A stretch of DNA of 64,000 bases from RGIG3701 sp030530205 (lineage in GTDB: Bacteria; Planctomycetota; Planctomycetia; Pirellulales; Thermoguttaceae), in the NCBI GenBank assembly GCA_030530205.1, contig JAUMVK010000003.1:131134-195133 (forward strand), written 5' to 3'. The notes under the pieces are model-generated. The model had not been told where the DNA came from. It ran no database searches and saw only the letters and a list, made by a program, of their open reading frames with translations. The stretch's first letter is position 1, and every line of letters begins with the position of its first letter. Made by a program: the position numbers and the translations under genes. Below are positions 7,356-16,003 of the stretch, piece after piece.

Positions 7356-8951
7356 TTACCCAACGTTCGGGCCCGGTCTGCGCTTCCTGTTCGGGGAATC
7401 GGGCATTCCAGGCAGAGGCTTGGAATTACCGCCGTTCGGTGCTGCGTCGCCCGGATTCTTTGAGCCTTCTTTATGGGATTTGTCCCGAATGTCGAAGCAG
7501 TAGAGCGTCCCGCCTTCACGCAGATACAGGTATCCGTTTGCGACGACCGGCGTAACGGCCAGACCCGGACGCATTTGCGGGATCTGCTCGGCGGTAACAC
7601 GGCCGCGGATGATACACTTGTCACGTGAGGCTTCCAGAAGGACCAGCTCGCCCATCGATGTACGCAGATAAATCAAACCTTCCGCGTACGTCATGGAGCC
7701 CATGCACTTCGGAACTTCCGGCGGGGCCACTTTTTTCTTTTTCTTCATTTTTCCGGCGGGCGCGATCGGGCCTGGTCCCTGCATTCCCATCGGAGGCATA
7801 ATGATCTGAGCCATCAACGGACTGTTGACTGCCACGGATTCCGGAACCGGATCCAGGCTGGACGTTTTACGAGAGCTTCTCGATTTGGATTCATCGATCT
7901 CTTCCTCGAACGCCTCAGCAAAAAGGGATTTGTCGGTCCAGAGGACCTTGCCCGTTTTATAGTCGAAGCAGAAAAGGCCGTACTCATCGTTGCAGGCGTA
8001 CACGCAGTCGTTGACCTTCAGCATTTCCCCGGCCGGGATTTTGAGTTTTTCATCAAACCAGACTTCGGTGGTTTTAAAAGCGTCGCCTTCTTTCTGAACC
8101 CAAATACAAGAGGTTCCAGCGGCACTGGAGGTCAAAAGCGTCTGACCGAACCAGATCGGAGCGACCGGGTTGTAGCCGCTTGCATGCGCAGAACCTTCAT
8201 AACGCCAGCGGACCTGACCCTTTCCGCGGACTTTCACGCCGAAAAGGCCGTCGGCGGAGAAGGAAACGTACTGGTGTTCACGTCCGAAAGAGGCTTTCAT
8301 CATGGAAGTGTACCCGGCGCACATTCCGGCGTTGGCGATCCAGGCGTTGGCGCCCCAGTGACGATCCACCGCGACCATGGAAGCGGCAGGACCACCCGGA
8401 CAGACGATCGCCCATTTACCATCGATGTAAGGGGATTCGCAGTAGCCGCCCTGAGGCAGAACTCCGCCCATGGTCGTGACCATGTTACGGGTCCAGATAG
8501 GAGCGAGGTTTCCGGCCATCATCGCGACCAGGTTTCCACCAGAGCTTACCGCGTAAATACGATCTTTGTAAAAGGTCGGAGTGGAACGCTGCACGGGGAA
8601 TTTGCTCTTTCCGCCGCCCGCTTTGCCGATCGGGGTGGCACGAATGGTTTTGCCCGTTTCGTTATCGATCAGGAAGACGCACTCTGCGCCGCCCTTGGTC
8701 CCGACGGTGTAAACGAGATTTCCAACGACCGCCACGCCATTCATTGTCTGGCCGATCGTGGTGTTTTTCCAGCAGGGACTCGCGAACGTGTTTTCGTCCC
8801 AGGTTCTTAAAAGGCCGGTCTCGGAGGAAAGCCCGTTGCGGTTGGCTCCGCGCCAGCACGGCCAGTCAGCGGCCTGAACGACGCAAGCCGCGCAAACGAA
8901 TACAACGAATAAAAAAGTGGAGACGAAGCCCCGAAGAGTTGGTTGATTCAC
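7356..8951 (-). CDS. Secreted PQQ-type beta-propeller protein
   Basis: A 531-residue secreted protein. The start is GTG at 8951, eight bases after AAAGGAG. After a signal peptide (cleavage near VVQA) comes ADWPCWRGANRNGLSSETGLL, the hallmark opening of the planctomycete PQQ-binding-like propellers. Blades are visible as repeated VGNLVYTVGTKGGAECVFLIDNETG-type strands, for example CFDYKTGKVLW and LYCFDIRD. A low-complexity insertion (about 370-425, Ser/Pro/Lys-rich with MPPMGMQGPG) and a Pro/Asn-rich tail interrupt or follow it. These proteins are usually periplasmic; few have a known function and PQQ binding is not assured. Confidence 0.85.
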   Translation of the reverse strand: MNQPTLRGFVSTFLFVVFVCAACVVQAADWPCWRGANRNGLSSETGLLRTWDENTFASPCWKNTTIGQTMNGVAVVGNLVYTVGTKGGAECVFLIDNETGKTIRATPIGKAGGGKSKFPVQRSTPTFYKDRIYAVSSGGNLVAMMAGNLAPIWTRNMVTTMGGVLPQGGYCESPYIDGKWAIVCPGGPAASMVAVDRHWGANAWIANAGMCAGYTSMMKASFGREHQYVSFSADGLFGVKVRGKGQVRWRYEGSAHASGYNPVAPIWFGQTLLTSSAAGTSCIWVQKEGDAFKTTEVWFDEKLKIPAGEMLKVNDCVYACNDEYGLFCFDYKTGKVLWTDKSLFAEAFEEEIDESKSRSSRKTSSLDPVPESVAVNSPLMAQIIMPPMGMQGPGPIAPAGKMKKKKKVAPPEVPKCMGSMTYAEGLIYLRTSMGELVLLEASRDKCIIRGRVTAEQIPQMRPGLAVTPVVANGYLYLREGGTLYCFDIRDKSHKEGSKNPGDAAPNGGNSKPLPGMPDSPNRKRRPGPNVG

Positions 8952-9094
8952 AATTTGCTCCTTTTAAAAAGAGGGCCATAAAAGTCATTTTTTCTATTTT
9001 ACTATTTCTTCCCAAGAAAATCCAGTGTACCCCCCCGAAAAAAGTCAAAAATTTTCAGATTTTTTTGAAGAAAAAGGAAACTTTCTCCTTTGCG

Positions 9095-9129
9095 CCCCCG
9101 ATTGATTTTTTTTCAAAAAGGATTACAAT
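9095..9129 (+). promoter_or_regulatory. Promoter of the Thi4 gene with C-tract
   Basis: Five C (9095-9099), TTGATT (9102-9107), a 16-bp spacer and TACAAT (9124-9129). The leader of about 90 nt shows no recognisable TPP riboswitch. Confidence 0.7.
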
Positions 9130-9224
9130 ATATTAAATAGGCAGAAACCCCTCTCAAATTAGTAGAGATTCCCAAATTCATTCCAGGATTTGTTGAAGTG
9201 GCATATTTTAAGAAAGGATAAAAA

Positions 9225-10010
9225 ATGTCTGCAATCGAAAATGTCATCTCTTCCGCAATTGTTCGTTCGTTCACCGATAAGCTGTTAAATCACCTGGAAG
9301 TTGACGTCGCGATGGTCGGCGCTGGTCCTTCCGCACTGGTCGCGGCCTTCTATCTGGCCAAAGCAGGCAAAAAAGTCGCCGTTTTCGAGCGCAAACTCGC
9401 TCCGGGCGGCGGAACGTGGGGCGGAGGAATGCTTTTCAATGAAGTCGTCGTTCAGTCCGACGCCACGGCCATCCTCGACGATCTGGGAATTACTTACCGC
9501 GAAATCGAAACGGCTCCGGGGTACTTTACGCTGGATTCGGTAGAAATGGCCTCGGCCCTGATTTACAGCGCGGTCCACGCGGGCGCCAAAATTTTCAATG
9601 CGATGAGCGTCGAGGACATCATTTTCAAGGGCGAAAAAGTCGGTGGTCTGGTCGTGAACTGGACGCCGGTCGAACGTCTTGGAATGCACGTGGACCCGCT
9701 GACGGTCGTGGCGAAAGCGGTCCTCGACGGGACGGGTCACCCGAGCGAGATCATGAACCTGGCGGTCAATAAAGCGCAGATCAAGCTCGACACGCCGACG
9801 GGCAAGATCCTCGGCGAGCGTCCGATGTGGGTCGATTCTGGTGAAGCCTCGACCATCGAAAACACGAAGGAGTACTTCCCCGGCCTGTTCGCCTGTGGCA
9901 TGAGCGCGAATAACTGCATGGGCGGCTACCGCATGGGCCCGATTTTCGGCGGGATGCTTATGAGCGGCAAGAAAGTCGCGGGTCTGATCCAGGCCAGTCT
10001 TGAGAAATAA
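9225..10010 (+). CDS. thi4: Thiamine thiazole synthase Thi4, histidine-type
   Basis: A 261-residue FAD/NAD-dependent enzyme that makes the ADP-thiazole precursor of thiamine. The dinucleotide-binding motif is VAMVGAGPSALVAAFYLAKAGKKVAVFER (28-56); PGGGTWGGGMLFNEVVV (60-76) and CGMSANNCMGGYRMGPIFGGMLMSG are family signatures. At the position where yeast Thi4 has its sulfur-donating Cys, this protein has His155 (LGMHVDPLT). In archaeal Thi4 this substitution goes with a catalytic enzyme that uses free sulfide instead of sacrificing a Cys, so the same is expected here. AAGAAAGGATAAAAA precedes the ATG. Confidence 0.92.
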   Translation: MSAIENVISSAIVRSFTDKLLNHLEVDVAMVGAGPSALVAAFYLAKAGKKVAVFERKLAPGGGTWGGGMLFNEVVVQSDATAILDDLGITYREIETAPGYFTLDSVEMASALIYSAVHAGAKIFNAMSVEDIIFKGEKVGGLVVNWTPVERLGMHVDPLTVVAKAVLDGTGHPSEIMNLAVNKAQIKLDTPTGKILGERPMWVDSGEASTIENTKEYFPGLFACGMSANNCMGGYRMGPIFGGMLMSGKKVAGLIQASLEK

Positions 10011-10028
10011 ACGTTAATTTGTAATTAT

Positions 10029-10052
10029 GGGGACGACGTTTCCAGCGTCGTC
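10029..10052. repeat. REP-like hairpin, single unit
   Basis: GGGG followed by arms of the GACGACG/CGTCGTC type, between thi4 and the GH2 gene. Confidence 0.75.
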
Positions 10053-10096
10053 TCTGTCTAATAAGATCCCCACCTTTTTTCTCTCCCAAACCAGCT

Positions 10097-12856
10097 ATGA
10101 AAACACACCTTTCTTTTTTCATCTTGCTTTTTCTCACGGTTTCTTTCACCCAGGCGGCGAACTGGGGCGTGGAAGGAACGCCGGCGGTCGTAAATCCTGC
10201 GCTTCGGTCTCCCGCGCAAAAGTTCATTTCCCTCTCGGGCGAGTGGGACTTTTTGCCGGGCGTGCCCCGTTTCCGTCTCTCGAAGGGGGACGGCGTCTGG
10301 GGGAGCCATTTCTCATTTGAGGGAAGCCGCAAAATCCACGTCCCGGGCGCGTGGGAAGCCCAGGGCGTCGGCGAGCCGGGGCCCGCAAAAACCTGGTTCT
10401 GTAATTGGGACTGCGCCGAGAACGACCTACGGAACGTCTTCATGGGGTCGGCCGTTTACCGGAAAGTCTTCACGATTCCCAAAGAATGGGCCGGGAAGCA
10501 GATTTTCCTGAAAATCGGCGGCGTGCGGACCGACGCTTACCTCTGGGTGAACGCCCAGCGCGCCGGGTACGTGAATAATTACTGCGAGACGGTGAAATTC
10601 AACATCACGCCCTTCCTGAAGCCGGGCGAGGAAAACGAGCTTTGCGCGATGGTCCGAAACGACCTTCCCAGCCGCAAAGGGCTTTTGGCGGTTTTGCACG
10701 CGTTCGGTGGGTTTTACCGGGACGTGGAGCTGGAGGCCGTCGGGCCGGAATTCCTCGATGACGTGTACGTCCGTGGTGACTTCCAAAACCGCGCAGCCGT
10801 CGTGAATTTCCGGGTCATGAATGAGAACGCGGAGAAACTCACCGTTTCGGCCGAGATCCGCACGATGGAACGCGATGCGGCCGGAAAACTCGTTCCCGGG
10901 CCGGTCGTGGCTCGCGGGGAACAGACCGTCCAGGGCTCGGCGGAAGGCGCGTTTTCCGTCCCGTTGCCCGACTGCCGGTTTTGGAGTCCCGAAACGCCCA
11001 ACCTCTACGCCGCTTTCGTGACGCTCCGGGGCGCCGACGGAGCCTTGCTTCACGGCTGGGCCGAGCGTTTCGGCGTGCGCGAGCTGAAAGTGGTCGGGAA
11101 ACAGTTTTTCCTGAACGGAAAGCCGTACTTCTTGCGCGGCTCGGGCGATCACCACTACGATTTCATCAATCTCGTCGAGCCGCCGGACCGCGAACGCTTC
11201 CTTCAGCATTTAATGCTTGCGCGGGCGGCGGGATTCAACTACATGCGGCACCACACGCACTGCCCGCTCCCCGAATATTTTGAGGCGGCGGACGAGGCCG
11301 GGATCCTGCTTCAGCCGGAGCTTCCGTACTACCATGACGTTCAGACCGAGGGCGCGGAGTTTGACCCGCTGCGGGACCTTCAGGAATCGTGGCGGACGAA
11401 TCGGCGCTACGTCTCCTTCGCGGTTTACTCGATGGGAAATGAAGGCCACCTGGGCGCGCCGCTCGACCGTGAAATTTACGAGTGGGTGAAGCGGAACGAC
11501 CCAGACCGGCTGGTCCTGCACCAGGACGGAGGCCGAAGCACGGAGGAAAACTCCGATTTCTGCGCGCCGAACGGCTGCGGTCAGCGGGCCTCGAGCATCC
11601 GGCCGTGGCCGATCGGAACGTTCGACTACCTGGAAATGCCGTTCATCGCCCACGAGTTTTTGAACCTTTCGACGAAAGTCGATCCGGAACTGGAAACCCG
11701 CTTTACGGGCGCGGTCCGGATGGACCCCCTGAAAGAAACCCGGCGGCAGAAACTTGAAGCGGCGGGGCTGGCGGAAGAATGGGGCCCGCGGTGCATTTTC
11801 GCGGCTCAGAAACTCCAGGCGATCTACCAGAAAACCGGGCTGGAAGCGGCCCGACTCGACCCGGAGTGCGACGGGTACTCGTTCTGGTCGATCACCGACT
11901 GCACGCTCCGTCAGGGGGACGCCCGCACGGCGCAGGGCCTTTTCACGACATTCTGGGAACGCCATCCGGGAGGCTGGGAGCTGGAAGAGTTCCGGCGTTT
12001 CAACGGCCCGACCGTTTTGCTGGCGCAAACCCACACGGAAAGCGCGGTCCTGACGAGCGGGCAGACGCTTCAGGCCGATTTTTCGATTTCCCACTTCGAC
12101 GCGCAGGAAATCCCCGCCGGCCGGTTGAACTGGCAGCTCGCGGACGCTCATGGGACGGTCGAAATTGCTGCGATCCCCGCGGGAACGGCCGGAAAGATCG
12201 GGGCCGCGGAGATCACCGTCCCGGACGTTCAGAAGCCGCTCGAAACGGAGCTTGTCGTTTCGATCGACGGGACAAAAATCGGGAACCGGTGGAAATTCTG
12301 GATCTTCCCGAAACGAGAGAAAACGTCGCTGGCGCGGTGCCGCGTTTCGCCCAAACTTTTCCCGTGGTTCCAGGAACGTTTCACGGACGTGCAGGCGTGG
12401 ACGCCCGGCGAGAATGCTCCCGAAACGGCGCTGATCGTCAGCGGCGACGAGACGGAACTCCTGGCAGAAGCGCAGGCGCAGGGGCGCAAAATGCTGGTCC
12501 TCGCGCCGGTCTCCGACCAACCGGACGTAAGTCTTGGCTGGTGGTCGCTCGGGACGCAGGTCGGGACGGCTTTCGAGGCGGAGCATCCGGCTTTTGGCGA
12601 CTTCCCGGTCCGGCCGTGGATGAATGAGCTTTGGTTCCGACTGATTCGGAAAGGCGCAAAAACGCTGGACGTCGGGACGCAGGAATTCATGAAAGACGCC
12701 GTCCCGCTGGCGGTAGGTGAGGGGCAGAGCGCGTGGTCGCTTTACCTCGCGGAAAGCCGGGACCACCGGGTCGTGTGGGTCTTCGCGATCGATCTGCTTC
12801 AGGACCGTCCCGAGGCACAGTGGCTGCTGGAGAAACTGGTGGATTATCTTCGGTAA
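10097..12856 (+). CDS. Secreted glycoside hydrolase family 2 enzyme
   Basis: A 919-residue secreted enzyme of the beta-galactosidase/beta-mannosidase/beta-glucuronidase group. The signal peptide ends at FTQA. The sugar-binding domain (about 45-215) has SLSGEWDF, VPGAWEAQG and the GGVRTDAYLWVN strand. An immunoglobulin-like domain follows (220-330), then a TIM barrel from about 335 (FFLNGKPYFLRGSGDHH). Glu449 in YSMGNEG is the likely acid/base and Glu520 in FIAHEF the likely nucleophile. About 300 further residues at the C terminus form beta-rich domains of unknown role. The sequence is GC-rich, and long antisense frames across it are shadows. Confidence 0.9.
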   Translation: MKTHLSFFILLFLTVSFTQAANWGVEGTPAVVNPALRSPAQKFISLSGEWDFLPGVPRFRLSKGDGVWGSHFSFEGSRKIHVPGAWEAQGVGEPGPAKTWFCNWDCAENDLRNVFMGSAVYRKVFTIPKEWAGKQIFLKIGGVRTDAYLWVNAQRAGYVNNYCETVKFNITPFLKPGEENELCAMVRNDLPSRKGLLAVLHAFGGFYRDVELEAVGPEFLDDVYVRGDFQNRAAVVNFRVMNENAEKLTVSAEIRTMERDAAGKLVPGPVVARGEQTVQGSAEGAFSVPLPDCRFWSPETPNLYAAFVTLRGADGALLHGWAERFGVRELKVVGKQFFLNGKPYFLRGSGDHHYDFINLVEPPDRERFLQHLMLARAAGFNYMRHHTHCPLPEYFEAADEAGILLQPELPYYHDVQTEGAEFDPLRDLQESWRTNRRYVSFAVYSMGNEGHLGAPLDREIYEWVKRNDPDRLVLHQDGGRSTEENSDFCAPNGCGQRASSIRPWPIGTFDYLEMPFIAHEFLNLSTKVDPELETRFTGAVRMDPLKETRRQKLEAAGLAEEWGPRCIFAAQKLQAIYQKTGLEAARLDPECDGYSFWSITDCTLRQGDARTAQGLFTTFWERHPGGWELEEFRRFNGPTVLLAQTHTESAVLTSGQTLQADFSISHFDAQEIPAGRLNWQLADAHGTVEIAAIPAGTAGKIGAAEITVPDVQKPLETELVVSIDGTKIGNRWKFWIFPKREKTSLARCRVSPKLFPWFQERFTDVQAWTPGENAPETALIVSGDETELLAEAQAQGRKMLVLAPVSDQPDVSLGWWSLGTQVGTAFEAEHPAFGDFPVRPWMNELWFRLIRKGAKTLDVGTQEFMKDAVPLAVGEGQSAWSLYLAESRDHRVVWVFAIDLLQDRPEAQWLLEKLVDYLR

Positions 12857-12864
12857 GATTCAGA

Positions 12865-12938
12865 GGGCCGGCGTCCTGCCGGTCAAGTTAATAGCGAGGG
12901 CGTAAAACCCATTAACTTGACTAGCAGGATGCCGGCCC
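12865..12938. repeat. Long inverted repeat between convergent genes
   Basis: Arms of 28 bp (12865-12892 and 12911-12938) match at 25 positions, running from GGGCCGGC to GTCAAGTTAAT. It lies between the ends of the GH2 gene and the LbH gene and may terminate both transcripts. Confidence 0.8.
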
Positions 12939-12947
12939 TTCGGATCT

Positions 12948-12970
12948 ACGACGCAAGATGCGTCGTCCCC
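12948..12970. repeat. REP-like hairpin, single unit
   Basis: Arms ACGACGCA and TGCGTCGT followed by CCCC; same family as at 7256. Confidence 0.7.
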
Positions 12971-12975
12971 GTAAA

Positions 12976-14319
12976 TCAAAGCGAAAGCGGCTCGTTCTCC
13001 ATCTGCCGCTCGCTGGCCGAAATGAGGAACATCTGATTCAAGAGGTCGATGTGGCACTGTTCCTGGGTCACGTTTCGGCGCGCGAACATTCTTTTCTGTG
13101 TGCTGATCATCACCTCGACCGGAAGCTCCGTGCACTGGTTGAACGACCGGGCGTAGTTCGTGAAGCTCGGGACGTTCCGCGTCACAAAACCGTAAACCAT
13201 CGAGCAGCTTCCGATGGTTTTCCCGGTGAAAATGCTCGTATTAATGGCCGTTTTGGCGTAGTCGCCGATGATGCACCCGTGGAACTGCATCGCCGTGGCG
13301 ACGCGGCCGTCTTTGTACTGCATCGAGACGCTCCCGTACGTGTTTTTCAGGTCGCTGTTGCACGTCCCGGCGCCGAGGTTGATCCAGCTTCCGAGGTACG
13401 AGTGCCCCAAAAAGCCGTGGTGCTGCTTGTTCGTGTACGGCTCGATCGAGGAGGCTTCCACCTCACCGCCGACTTTCGTCGTGTGGGCGAGTCCTACCTC
13501 CTCCTTCAGCGCGGCATGCTCGATCACTTTCGAGTTTGGGCCAATATAGACCGGGCCTTTCAGGAAGCAGAACGGACCGATGGACGCGCCCTCATCGACG
13601 AGGATCGGCCCCTTCGATGTGTCGGTCACGAGGTACTCGCCCAGCTTGACCCCCTCGCCGACGAAAACACCCTCACGGATCTCGGTCCATTTGCCGGAAG
13701 TCCAGCGTTTTTCGGGCTTTCCTGTCAACGCCGGCACGGTATGCTTCAGGCGGTAAGCCAGATTTCGGGCGAACAATTCCATGTGATTCCGAACCACATC
13801 GTGCGGATAGTCGAACAGTTCAAAAGGATGGTCATATTCCTCAGGGCATTTCTTTGCCGCCTGTTTTAAATTGATTGGCAAGACATCTGTTTTTAAGGAT
13901 GTTTTAATTCCTTTTATCGCTTTGAGAAGCTGCGCAGCGGGCAAACAGACACAAGCTGGAATATCCTGCCAAAGGTAAAAAACAGGCGCGCCTTTTTTCA
14001 TGCACTTCTTCAGAAAAGGAATGATCCGAACATCCGGGACCATCCGCGCGTTGACAAGCAAAACGTTTTCTTCAGGGGCAGACGATTCCAGTTCCCAGCA
14101 AACCTCGGTAATTCCGAAGCAGAACCGGGAATCCGGATACTCATAGCTGGAAGTTGCTTCCAGGTACGGCCTGCAAAGAAAAGAAATCGATTCCGTGTCG
14201 AGCTGGTTCAAAATGTCCAGCAGACGCATTGTTCCGCAAGTGATCGCGAATGCGGGTCGGCCCATCGTGATCGGGTTTAGTTCCCAAACGGCGGAGTCTT
14301 CAAAAACGACTGTTTTCAT
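12976..14319 (-). CDS. GlmU-like sugar-nucleotidyltransferase with left-handed beta-helix
   Basis: A 447-residue cytoplasmic protein. I start at the ATG at 14319 (MKTVVFEDSAVWELNPIT), after GAAAGAAG; an upstream ATG at 14367 lacks a site. The N-terminal half resembles the degenerate nucleotidyltransferase domain of putative sugar nucleotidyltransferases related to GlmU (LNPITMGRPAFAITCGTMRLLD). The C-terminal half is a hexapeptide left-handed beta-helix (GEGVKLGEYLVTDTSKGPILVDEGASIGPFCFLKGPVYIG and on). These proteins probably transfer acyl or nucleotidyl groups to sugar phosphates; the true substrate is unknown. It ends facing the GH2 gene. Confidence 0.85.
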   Translation of the reverse strand: MKTVVFEDSAVWELNPITMGRPAFAITCGTMRLLDILNQLDTESISFLCRPYLEATSSYEYPDSRFCFGITEVCWELESSAPEENVLLVNARMVPDVRIIPFLKKCMKKGAPVFYLWQDIPACVCLPAAQLLKAIKGIKTSLKTDVLPINLKQAAKKCPEEYDHPFELFDYPHDVVRNHMELFARNLAYRLKHTVPALTGKPEKRWTSGKWTEIREGVFVGEGVKLGEYLVTDTSKGPILVDEGASIGPFCFLKGPVYIGPNSKVIEHAALKEEVGLAHTTKVGGEVEASSIEPYTNKQHHGFLGHSYLGSWINLGAGTCNSDLKNTYGSVSMQYKDGRVATAMQFHGCIIGDYAKTAINTSIFTGKTIGSCSMVYGFVTRNVPSFTNYARSFNQCTELPVEVMISTQKRMFARRNVTQEQCHIDLLNQMFLISASERQMENEPLSL

Positions 14320-14476
14320 ATTGAGCTTCTTTCGATAAACAAACGCTTCATCTTGATGTTTTTTCAAATTGATTATACGCTAATTTTTGATCTTGCGAAA
14401 GTGTTAAACCGGGATTTTTGTGAAAAATGCAGAAAATTTTCTTTTTTTTCCTTTTTTAACCTCTGAATAGTGGTCT

Positions 14477-14512
14477 GGGGGGGGTGGACAGAGTAGTAAA
14501 GTCTGGTATGAT
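14477..14512 (+). promoter_or_regulatory. Promoter of the sulfate importer operon with G-tract
   Basis: Eight G (14477-14484) abut TGGACA (14485-14490), followed by a 16-bp spacer and TATGAT (14507-14512). An inverted repeat (TCTGGT/ACCAGA) overlaps the -10 region at about 14502-14527 and could be an operator. Confidence 0.65.
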
Positions 14513-14593
14513 TAATTTTAGACCAGATAAAATATTGCCGAAACCTAGAGTGATATTTTGTTTTCAGGCGACACTGTAACCGGGAGATTTTAA

Positions 14594-14773
14594 ATGTCCA
14601 AAATTTTGTGTCTGTTTTCGCTGGGGCTTTCCGTCATCTTGGCCATCCTGTTCATCCTTGATTTGAGCATTGGAATTCCATTTAACAAAGGAAGCATCTT
14701 TTTTGATGTAGTTTTCCTTGTTGCGTCACTGGTCATTGGGACCCTTAGCTGGTTTACATACAGGGAACAGTAA
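14594..14773 (+). CDS. 59-residue two-helix membrane protein
   Basis: A small ORF with a good ribosome site (GGGAGATTTTA before the ATG). It reads MSKILCLFSLGLSVILAILF..., then a short loop IGIPFNKGS, then a second membrane helix FFDVVFLVASLVIGTLSWF and the tail TYREQ. Both helices are clear, and the loop length suggests a helical hairpin with both ends in the cytoplasm. It is the first gene after the operon promoter, 65 bp before the sulfate-binding protein gene. I do not know a function. A role with the sulfate importer is possible from position only. Confidence 0.75.
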   Translation: MSKILCLFSLGLSVILAILFILDLSIGIPFNKGSIFFDVVFLVASLVIGTLSWFTYREQ

Positions 14774-14838
14774 AAGCGAAGTCAATCGTGACGGTTTCGC
14801 CTAAACAGGACCTTTACCATTTTATGGAGAATTAAAAC

Positions 14839-15909
14839 ATGAAGAAGTTTTATGCGTTTGCCACGCTGGCGATTTCTTTGGGCCTGCTCTTTCTGGCGGG
14901 CTGCGGCCAAGGCAAAACACGTGAAATCATGAACGTTTCCTATGATCCGACTCGTGAATTGTACGAAGCGTATAATCAGAAATTCATCGAACACTGGGCC
15001 GAGAAAACCGGCGAAACCGTTTCTGTGGACCAGTCAAACGGCGGTTCCGGCTCGCAGGCCAAGAAAGTCGCCGAAGGTTTGGAAGCGGATGTCGTGACCC
15101 TTGCTCTTGGGTATGACGTCGAGTTGATCGGTGATTCCATTCCGGGAGCTCTGTCGGAAAACTGGATTAAGGAATTCCCGAATAACAGCTGCCCGTACGT
15201 CTCGACGATCGTTTTCCTCGTGAAAAAAGGAAATCCGAAGAACCTGAAAGACTGGGGCGACCTGGCCAAAGACGGCGTGGAAGTGATCACGCCCAACCCG
15301 CGCACGTCCGGCGGCGCCCGCTGGAACTACCTGGCGGCCTGGGGCTGGCAGTTGAAGCAGGACCTCGGGACCCTCGACTCGGCGTTCCTGAACGACCCGG
15401 CCAATGCCGAAAAGGTCAAGGAAGCGAATGAAAACGCCTACGAGCTGGTGAAGAAGATCCACCTGAATGCGAAAGCCGCCGGAATGCCGGAAGGAGCGCG
15501 AGGTGCGACGAACCTCTTCGTGCGTGACGGAGTGGGCGATGTATTGCTCGCGTGGGAAAATGAAGCGATGAAAACCGTCTATGGTGACAAAAACGACCAG
15601 TTTGAAATCGTGTATCCGTCAGTCTCCATTGTGGCCGAGCCGTCCGTAGCATTGATCAACACGACGGTGGACCGTAAGGGAACACGCGACGTGGCGGAAG
15701 AGTACCTGAACTATATGTACACGGAAGAAATTCAGAAACTCGTGATGGAAAATTTCTATCGTCCGAGTGAAGAAAAACTTCTCGAAGGCAACGACCTTTT
15801 CGGGAAAGTGGAGCTTTTCCGTATTCAGGACGTTTTTGGCTCCTGGAAAGATGTGCAGGAAAAGCACTTCTCGAACGGCGGCATTTTTGAAGATATGATG
15901 AAAGAATAA
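14839..15909 (+). CDS. sbp: Sulfate ABC transporter substrate-binding lipoprotein
   Basis: A 356-residue periplasmic binding protein with a lipoprotein signal (LLFLAGCGQG, lipidated Cys at 22). NVSYDPTRELYEAYNQKF, QSNGGSGSQAKKVAEGLEADVVTLALGYD and ITPNPRTSGGARWNYLAAWGW are diagnostic for the sulfate/thiosulfate-binding family (Sbp/CysP). It captures sulfate and delivers it to the CysT-CysW-CysA importer encoded directly downstream. A typical ATGGAGAATTAAAAC ribosome site precedes it. Confidence 0.95.
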   Translation: MKKFYAFATLAISLGLLFLAGCGQGKTREIMNVSYDPTRELYEAYNQKFIEHWAEKTGETVSVDQSNGGSGSQAKKVAEGLEADVVTLALGYDVELIGDSIPGALSENWIKEFPNNSCPYVSTIVFLVKKGNPKNLKDWGDLAKDGVEVITPNPRTSGGARWNYLAAWGWQLKQDLGTLDSAFLNDPANAEKVKEANENAYELVKKIHLNAKAAGMPEGARGATNLFVRDGVGDVLLAWENEAMKTVYGDKNDQFEIVYPSVSIVAEPSVALINTTVDRKGTRDVAEEYLNYMYTEEIQKLVMENFYRPSEEKLLEGNDLFGKVELFRIQDVFGSWKDVQEKHFSNGGIFEDMMKE

Positions 15910-15912
15910 AAA

Positions 15913-15994
15913 AATGAATAATGAATAACGAATAATGGGTTAAAGTCTTTCTCCTCATTATTCGTTATTCGTTATTCATTATTCATTATTCATT
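15913..15994. repeat. AT-rich inverted repeat between sbp and cysT
   Basis: The left arm repeats AATGAATAA/CGAATAAT units; the right arm is its complement (ATTATTCGTTATTC...). A stem of about 30 bp with a loop of about 20 nt can form in the operon mRNA. Confidence 0.75.
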
Positions 15995-16003
15995 AAAAAA
16001 GTT

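Noticed and set aside
9130..9224. TPP riboswitch before thi4
   Set aside because: None of the conserved CUGAGA or ACCUGA-type segments are present.
11210..12766. 518-residue antisense ORF within the GH2 gene
   Set aside because: Arg/Pro-rich composition typical of a shadow frame in GC-rich DNA; the plus strand encodes clear GH2 motifs.
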